A program made the translations under genes and the position numbers. From assembly GCA_033398695.1 (NCBI GenBank), contig CM065815.1:8674501-8738500 (forward strand): a stretch of DNA of 64,000 nt, in the 5' to 3' direction. Of the stretch, positions 56,737 to 64,000 are shown one piece after another; the first letter of the stretch is position 1, and the number at the start of each line of letters is the position of its first letter. This DNA is from Orobanche coerulescens. Taxonomy: Eukaryota > Streptophyta > Magnoliopsida > Lamiales > Orobanchaceae. Below the pieces are notes generated by a model that was not told where the DNA came from, did no database searches, and was given only the letters and a program-made list of their open reading frames with translations.

Positions 56737-59271
56737 AGCGCTTATGTAGTCAAGATGAAAGGATATATTGATCATCTTAAAAGGCTTGGTTTTCCACTTT
56801 CTAAGGAGCACTCCACGGATGTGATCCTAAACTCATTGCCCAAAAGTTTCGGTCAGTTCATTATGAACTATAATATGAATGAGATGGAGAAGTACATTGT
56901 TGAGCTGCATGGGATGCTTAAAACGGATGAGCAAAATATTAAGAAGAAACCAAGCCACGTGCTGATGGTCAACAAAGAGAAGTCCTTTAAGAACAAAGGC
57001 AAGGGCAAGGGTAAGGCAAAAGTTGCCAAACCTAAAGACCCTACTAGGACGGTTTTCAAAGATAAAGCTCCCAAAGATGGAAATTGCCATCATTGCAATA
57101 AACCAGGACACTGGAAAAGAAATTGCAAGATTTACTTGGAAGAGGTAAAGCGTACCATGAGTAGTGAGGCTGCCACAGGTATATTTGTTATAGAAGTTAA
57201 CTTATCTACTTCTAACTCCTGGGTATTAGATACTGGATGTGGATCTCACATTTGTACAAATGTGCAGGGGTTGAGAAGCAGTAGAGAACTGAAGAAAATA
57301 GAAGTGGGTCTAAGAGTCGGCAATGGAGCAAGAGTTGCTGCACTAGCCGTAAGAACTTATGATCTAGTTTTACCCAATGGGCTTTTGTTAGTTTTGAACA
57401 ATTACTATTATGTTCCTGATATGAATAGGAATATTATTTCAGTTTCTACATTAGATTGTGAAGGTTCCAGTTTTCTTATTAAGAATAAGATTATTCGTAT
57501 TTTCTTTGATGACTTGCTTTATGGTACTGCAAAGTTATATACTGGCCTTTACAATATTGATCTAGATGAGTCCGACACTTTAGCAGTCTATAACATTGCA
57601 TCCAAGAAACCTAAGCACAATGATTCTAATCCGACTTACTTATGGCATTGTCGACTTGGTCACATAAACGAGAAACGCATTTCTAAGATCCATAATGATG
57701 GACTTTTAGACTCTTTTGACTATGAATCATATGGGACATGCGAATTAGGCAAGATGACGAAGAATCATTTCACCGGTCATAGAGAAAGGGCTAGTGATCT
57801 ATTAGTCCTAATACATACTGAAGTATGCGGACCTCTTAGCACTCATGCCAGAGGCGGACACCAATACTTCATTACATTTACCGATGATTATAGCCGATAT
57901 GGATATGTTTATCTTATGAAGTATAAACATGAATCTTCTGAAATGTTCAAACTATTCCAGAATGAAGTACAGAATCAACTTGGAAAGACAATTAAAGCCC
58001 TTCGATCGGATCGAGGTGGCGAATACTTGAGCCAAGAATTCAATGATCATCTTACTCCTCCTGGAACACCTCAGCATAACGAAGTGTCCGAGAGGAGGAA
58101 TCGAACTTTATTAGATATGGTTCGATCTATGATGAGTCGAACAGAGCTTCCATTATCATTTTGGGGCCACATCTTAGAAACAGCAGCATTCACCCTTAAC
58201 CGTGTTCCATCTAAAGCAGTTGACAAGACACCATTTGAGTAATGGACTGGTAAGAGACCAAACTTGTCTTTTCTAAATATCTGGTGTTGCGAAGCGTTCG
58301 TAAGGCGCCAAGTGTTTGACAAACCGGCATCCAGATCTGGAAGATGTTTATTTGTGGGATATTCTAAGAAAACTAAAGGATATTACTTTTATAAGCCCAC
58401 AGAGAACAAAGTGTTTGTTGCTCGAAATGTTGTATTCTTAGAAAGGGAATTTATTTCCAAAAGAGACAGTGGGAGAAGAGTACTTCTCGAGGAAACTCGA
58501 GAACCACAAGAAGACATCGCTTCACTGATGGAAACCGAACAAGCCCAACAATCAGTTGAAGAGCCTGTTCAAAGTACACAAATCCCACGCAGATCTGATT
58601 GGATGCGACATGAACCTGAGAGATATGGTTATCTCGTAACAGAGGATGGTGACGCATCGTTCATAGATGATGAGCCTAGTACCTGTACAGAAGCTGCTTC
58701 AGGACCAGAGTCCGAGGAATGGCTAGAAGCTATGAAGTCAGAGATGCAGTCCATGTATGACAATCAAGTTTGGAACTTGATAGATCCACCTGAGGATGTT
58801 AAAACCATTGGGTGGAAATGGCTCTATAAAAAGAAGAAAGACATGGATGATAATCTGCAAGCCTATAAAGCTAGACTAGTGGCAAAAGGTTATAGACAGA
58901 TTCATGGTGTTGACTATGATGAGACCTTTTCGCCAGTAGTCATGCTTAAATCAATTAGAATTTTATTTGTCATTGCCGCATACTATGATTATGAAATATG
59001 GAAAATGGATGTCAAAACAGCATTCCTTAATGGAAGCTTACTCGAGGATGTGTACATGACACAACCTGAAGGTTTTGTTCATCCAGAAAATTCTAAAAAG
59101 GTTTGCAAGCTTCAAAGATCCATTTATGGGTTGAAGTAGGCTTCTCGGAGCTGGAATCTTTATTTTGATGAAACTGTCAAAGAGTTTGGGCTCATTCAAA
59201 ATGAAGATGAACCATGTGTGTACAAGAAGGTTAGTGGGAGAATAGTTGTTTTCTTAGTCTTATATGTAGAT
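56737..59271 (+). pseudogene. Gag-pol of copia element H, truncated in RT
   Basis: Continuation of the gag at 34740. Gag core VVKMKGYIDHLKRLGFPLSK, a Lys-rich linker, and zinc knuckle CHHCNKPGHWKRNC. Protease with WVLDTGCGSHICTN at 57217-57258. Integrase with zinc motif LWHCRLGHINEKRI and core IHTEVCGPLSTHARGG, where the first catalytic Asp is replaced by Glu, then DDYSRYGYVYLM, LRSDRGGEYLSQEF and SERRNRTLLDMV. RT reads KMDVKTAFLNGSLLEDVYM up to VFLVLYVD at 59271, where homology ends just inside the YVDD box. The frame is continuous apart from stops at 58240-58242 and 59137-59139. No 3' LTR is present. Confidence 0.85.
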
Positions 59272-61103
59272 TCGACCGCCGCATCCTTCGTGCACTCCGA
59301 CACGGCGGGCGGCGCCCAAAGTAGCAGAAACCCGAATAAAAAATTGACCGGAGCTTATCCTTTTCCAGACATGGCGGCGGACGGCGGCGGTGCGGGACTG
59401 GTGGCTTCTTTAGAGTAGGTCGAGAGAAAAAAGTAGTGAGAAGGTAATTTTACAAATCTGCTGAATATGAAGTAAGTGCAAAAATGTAATATTATAGGGC
59501 GGTGACTAGTAATTTAGGGCGGTGTTTAGTAATAAAAAAAAGGTCTTTTTGGTCTTGTCCCACTCATTTTCCGCTTACTCCATTTGGGTTTAGAGATGGC
59601 AACGGACCGGGTTCGGACGGTTTGGTAATGTTCAAATCCAAATTTAAATATTTTCGGGTTTAAAAATTAAATCTAAATCTAAATTCAAATCCAAAACTCA
59701 ATATCCAAATCCAAATTTAAATATTTCTTTTTTCATATTAGATCAATCATTCCAAATATATATTTTCCAAATTAATATAAGAAAATAAAATTAAAATTTT
59801 ATATGAGGCGAGTAAATTATTAAGACATACATTTAAAGTTTTATATTTTATAGTTAAACAATTCCGTTCAAATAAATAATTTTTCATCTCATTATTCGTA
59901 CTCCAGTCAACATCAACATGTCTCTTTTTTCAAATTAAATAATTCCTTCCAAATATTTTTCATATCATTTTTTATGGTACGTTAAATTGTTAAGACTCAC
60001 ATCTTAAGTTTTTTTTTTCAAACTAAATCATTCCTTTCAAATATATATTTCGATATATCGAATTAAGATTAAATTTGTATATGAGTCTGGTAAAGTGTTC
60101 TGACTCGTCTCTAAATTTTCATATTTTTTAAATTAAATCCTTCTTACAAACTAAATAAATATTTTTCATATCAGTTTTTATGAAATTATCCAGTTAACAT
60201 AATTACAAGCACCGTAAAATATCGTGATAAGATATTTTAAAATGTTAATTTCAACTTGACCCACAACAAATTCGTGGGGCGAGTGCGTTTTTATTTTCCA
60301 CCCACCACTCGCCTCATCTAACGAGAGAAAGCACTTAGAAAAAGTATTCTATATTGTGCTCGCCTTATCCCATCCCGCAAAATAGTTGTATAGTGCGACT
60401 TTTAATTATGATAATGACACAGCTCGCGTCCTGAATTCTTTAATATTTTCATCACTTAATCATTTTATATCAAGAACGGTACTCAATTTTTGAGAATATG
60501 TTGTTCTGACGGTTTCTTTTGAAATGGTAATAATACGAGTTAACATCATAAACTATCAAGAGTAAAAAGTAAGAATGTGTTAGAAATTATTTTCATGGAC
60601 AGAGAAAAAAAATATTTAATAAAATCATAAATATTGTCTATAAAAAGTGTCAAATATATTGTAGAAAAAATAAAACCTTTTTTATAGATACTATTTTATA
60701 TTTCATTATTGAAAATTATTCTATAAAAATAATCACATATAATATTAGAAAAATGTATAAATACTCATGATTTTGATTTTAAAAAAAAAGGCACGATCGT
60801 CATCTTATGAAGAAATTCATGATATAAACAAATTTATGTATGATAGTGTTATTAAATATGACCATAACAGGTTGAATTTTTAGTGGAATTTAATGTATAA
60901 TTGATTTTTTTGTTGTATCGAGTACGGATGCACATGGTACATTGGTAAATTTGGGTACCATTAGTATTTAGTGATAAACTTCTTCAAAGAACAAGTGATG
61001 AAGATTCCACATAGAGTTATAAACAAAAAATGAATTATAAGTAAATTTTTAGTTTTCACTTTTTCGACAATAATAAATCTCAAATTATAACCAATCAAAG
61101 CAG
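59272..61103. other. Intergenic region after truncated element H
   Basis: 59272-59420 is GC-rich (ACGGCGGGCGGC, GCGGCGGACGGCGGC) and looks like a captured exon fragment, but no domain is recognised. A GGGCGGTG-AGTAAT motif repeats at 59498-59532. At 59591 the text GAGATGGCAACGGACCGGG followed by AAATCC-type repeats resembles a common plant intergenic repeat. From about 59760 the DNA is AT-rich with no supported feature. Confidence 0.35.
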
Positions 61104-61113
61104 TAAAATAAAT

Positions 61114-61882
61114 GGAAAATTTTATAAAAACTACTATACTTTGTAATTTTTTTGTATTAACCACTGAAAGAATATTTTTCTATGTTAACCACTGAAAGTT
61201 TGTTTTTATTTTTAAAAAACCCACTCTTACCGGGTATCACATGTTTCCAGGTTAAAAAAAGCTGACATGACTTTTCTCACATAAATAATAATAACATGGT
61301 ATTTTTAATTGGAGAAATTGTTAATTAAGTGGCTCTTAGGCCAACAATAATAATTAAGTGGATTTACGTTTGAAAATCTCTAGAATCCCATACACTATCT
61401 TCGTCGTTCTTCTAAACCCCTCAAAACCCAAAAGCCGTTTAGAACCGATTTTGCAATATCGAAACGATTTTTAAAATTGTTTTTCGAAATCGAAGTAGGA
61501 AATGATATCATCATTTGATTATTCATGGAACGAAGGATGATTTTATAGTTGTTACAGTATGTTGTTCATTTAATTATAATATATATGGAATGGCCAATCC
61601 AAAGTATAATGGTTTTCATGAAATTTGGCATAAAAGCTACATAATAGCAATTTTTTAATTAATAATGCCATGTAATTATTATTTTTAATAAAAAATGCCA
61701 TATATTTATTACTTTTAATAAAAAAGCCACGTCAGCTTTGTAACTTGGAAAACCTCTTATTCCCGGTTAGGTGTTTTTTTTAAAAAATAAAAACAAACTT
61801 TCAATGGTTAACATAGAAAATAATTCTTTCAGTAATTAATCCGAAAAAATACATAGTACAGTGTTTTTTATAGAATTTTTCC
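61114..61882. mobile_element. MULE-type foldback MITE (769 bp), TSD TAAAATAAAT
   Basis: Long imperfect terminal inverted repeats: the left end GGAAAATTTTATAAAAAC is mirrored by the right end GTTTTTTATAGAATTTTTCC, and pairing continues for well over 100 bp, including the AACCACTGAAAG/CTTTCAATGGTTAAC blocks. TAAAATAAAT flanks both sides (61104-61113 and 61883-61892). The 9-10 bp duplication and long TIRs fit Mutator-like elements. No transposase inside. Confidence 0.7.
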
Positions 61883-61892
61883 TAAAATAAAT

Positions 61893-63259
61893 AACCAAAC
61901 AAACAAATAATACTCCTCGCGGTCCCTTTTAATTATGTTTTTGAGGCTACTTTGTTATAAGTTAAATAATTCCTACTTATTCTAAATAAATAAGATAAAT
62001 ATTATGGTAGTGATATAATTATGAGGAGAGAAATGAAGAAAACTTAATTGGAATTATTATTAATTGAGGATTAGGATATTTTGTCAATTTTTTATATTTT
62101 AATATTAATAATATTTTTTATAATAGCTCAAAATCGTTATATATTAAAAAGAATATTTATATTTTATTCAATGTGAAATTAATGTTTATAACAGACATAT
62201 AACACACTTAACGCATTATACTTTAATTATTTAATATTGCATCCTCTGCTACAATATCATCAATAGATTTTTAATTAAAAGTAAAGCAAAACTCAAAGTG
62301 GAATTTGTACAAGTATCATTGTTTGATTTTATTGGGAAATATCTATTTATTAATTAAATAACAATGAAAAACTCAAATTCCTTGCTTCCAAAACAAAAAC
62401 TGACCAACCCCTTTTACTTTTGTCCCTTGCTTAACCGAGAAGAGTGGAGTATTTAAGAGAGAGAGAGAAAGGGTGGGGTATTTCTGTGTGAGAGTGAGGA
62501 AAATCAAATCAAATCAAACATATTCAGTATATCCCGTTTAGAGGAGATGTCTGTAGCATGCACTACGCTCTACTTATTACGGTAGGAGAATTTCCGTGAA
62601 GACCCAGAACAAGTGCAGTGAGAGAATCTTGTGTGATAAATACAGGAAAATATATGATTCGAAAAGCCTCAAATCTGTACGTGCATTGATCCATGGAATC
62701 TTGAGAGAGAGAGAGAGAGGGAGAGGTGCAAAGATAATATGATGATGATGGCCATAACCAACTTTTTTTTTATATCGAATTTTCAAGCTTACACATGATT
62801 AGTTTTCGGGATAACAGTCTCAGCCCCACAATACTGCTACCAGTTAAATGACAAAATGTGTATTTGGCTCCCAAGTTCTTAAATATCCTCAACTATCGCG
62901 CACAAGGAGTCGTCCCCCAAGTGATCGCTCCATGCTGGAGCCCCTCAAATCCAACCGCAGGGTCCCACCGAGATTTGGCCTCCCATATTGTCGCTTGAAG
63001 CTCTCAATATTTAATTGTTCCATCAGCGTACCCCGGAAGGCTAGAGTTTTTTCTTTAATCATAAATTAAAGAGTCATAAACTCTTGAAAACTCTTGCCCC
63101 CAGAGGGACTCGAACCCGGATCTCCCACCAGTGAACCAAGTTCACTTGTTAACTTTTCTTTTTTTCATCTCCACACACATGGTGCCCAAAATATTGGTTA
63201 AACATTTACCAATCACTATTTTTTTTTTTATTTTTTTTTTCCTCAACAAAAAGAAAAGC
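61893..63259. other. AT-rich intergenic DNA with a promoter-like stretch
   Basis: 62440-62590 has TATTTAA at about 62450, a (GA)n tract at 62456-62471, and a 12-codon upstream-type frame at 62547-62585 (MSVACTTLYLLR). A second (GA)n tract is at about 62702-62722. No protein gene follows downstream on the plus strand in the window. On the minus strand 63117-63105 is a box-B-like GGGTTCGAGTCCC without a matching tRNA. Confidence 0.3.
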
Positions 63260-63679
63260 TTAAGGTGCGTTCTGTTTGTATTTCATTTTGTATTTTCATT
63301 TTGAAAAATGTTTTGTATTTTTTTGTTTTTATTTTTGTTTTCAAAATTGCTGAAAACGCGTTCTGTTAAATTTATTTTGCAAAATATTTTTTTTGTAATA
63401 TTAATATTAAATTCATAAATCTTTATTTTAGACTTAGTTTCAAATTAGGATAATCCAAAAAAAAAACTCAAAATGCATTTTGAGCATTTTGAAGATTTTT
63501 TGTTGAAATACACACAAAACGCTCAAAACGAGGTTTTGGGCGTTTTGCGTTTTGTGTACAAATATATTTTTTTGTTTTCCAAAATGCATTTTCGAAAATG
63601 ATAAAAAGAACACGTTTTTAGTGTTTTCGAAAATAAAAACAGAAAATGACCTCAAAACAGCAAAAAGAACAGGGCCTTA
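63260..63679. mobile_element. Foldback MITE-like element with TTA flanks
   Basis: Ends AAGGTGCGTTCTGTTT and AAAAAGAACAGGGCCTT are imperfect inverted repeats, and the A/T-rich interior (TTTTCATTTTGAAAAATG against CATTTTCGAAAATG) pairs further. TTA flanks both sides (63260-63262 and 63677-63679), as in PIF/Harbinger-type MITEs. The family is not certain. Confidence 0.45.
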
Positions 63680-64000
63680 GGGTGGGGGGAGTCATCACTC
63701 AACTCCTCTCCCCTTCACTCACTCCCTTTTTGGAGGCGCCACCTTCACTCATCCTTCACTCACTTCATTTTTTTTTTCTTTTTTCTTTTTTTCTTTTTAC
63801 TTTTTCCTTTTTTCTTTTTTCTTTTTTAAATTCTATTAAAATTTATTTAAAAACTAAAATTTCATTAAAACTCCATAAACAATACATAATATTTCATTAA
63901 AATTAAATAAACAATACATAATATTATTAAAATTACATAATACTAAAATTCTAAACGTCTGCGTCTTGATTGGCTACATCGGCTTCGTCGTCCACCTCGA
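63680..64000 (-). other. Low-complexity tract and possible C-terminus of a transposase gene
   Basis: 63690-63830 is C/T-rich. At 64000-63951 the minus strand reads an acidic tail EVDDEADVANQDADV ending in TAG, followed by an AT-rich 3'UTR-like run. An acidic C-terminus fits PIF/Harbinger transposases, but 15 residues cannot establish it. Confidence 0.25.

Noticed and set aside
63105..63117. Possible tRNA gene (GGGTTCGAGTCCC on the minus strand)
   Set aside because: No matching acceptor stem, D-arm or anticodon arm upstream; only a box-B-like motif remains.

Overview
This is nuclear DNA of a flowering plant: a deeply nested block of LTR retrotransposons with no intact host gene in view. A plant is indicated by several diagnostic features: Ty3/gypsy chromoviruses with a Tekay/Del-like pol and a C-terminal chromodomain; a CRM-like gypsy element; Ty1/copia elements including a SIRE-like one; initiator-tRNA-Met primer sites; and foldback MITEs. 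A eudicot is my guess; the species cannot be named from the sequence. Family letters below are local labels.

Nesting. The oldest layer is a broken copia element, I (minus strand; pieces at 15855-17071, 19587-20889 and 30461-31190). Four insertions cut it: gypsy B (minus; 5' LTR 14058-15854, 3' LTR from 6243 leftwards), a solo LTR of family A (17072-19586, TSD AGTAA), complete gypsy element C (20890-30460, TSD TTGGT) and copia H (plus; LTR from 31191). B was hit by family-A element A1, whose LTR is 1464-3824 and whose intact gag runs off the left edge. B also carries a 3.55 kb solo LTR, D (9456-13008), and a LINE-derived RNase H segment. H is split in gag by gypsy E (minus, 34746-56731, TSD CTGTC). 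E in turn carries a complete CRM-like element F in gag (41535-48754). Its 5' LTR holds a 4.6 kb block (50700-55278) built from circularly permuted SIRE-like copia G and a fragment of an H-like element. H resumes at 56737 and breaks off inside RT at 59271. From there to 64000 is AT-rich intergenic DNA with a MULE-type MITE, a second foldback element, a promoter-like stretch and perhaps the tail of a transposase gene.

Main discovery. LTRs of at least four families (A, D, E of Ty3/gypsy; G of Ty1/copia) carry dense arrays of a 12-bp palindromic word with core CG-YR-CG (for example TAGCGTGCGCTA, TAGCGTACGCTA, TTACGTACGTAA). Spacing is about 23 bp, and the array ends about 10-40 bp upstream of the TATA box in all seven LTR copies. 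E and G also share a linker word between word blocks although they belong to different superfamilies. Within a family, whole arrays differ in the word used (GCGTGCGC or ACGTACGT), as if switched in concert. C carries a different palindromic array (CACGGCCGTG words) in the same promoter position. I read these as upstream promoter/enhancer modules of the retroelements, possibly traded between families.

Condition of the elements. A1 gag is open throughout its visible length. E keeps one gag-pol frame for about 3.9 kb, broken only by C-to-T (or G-to-A) nonsense codons. C has near-identical LTRs but many indels in its coding region. F has paired 951-bp LTRs, two nonsense codons, several frameshifts and a lost integrase aspartate.
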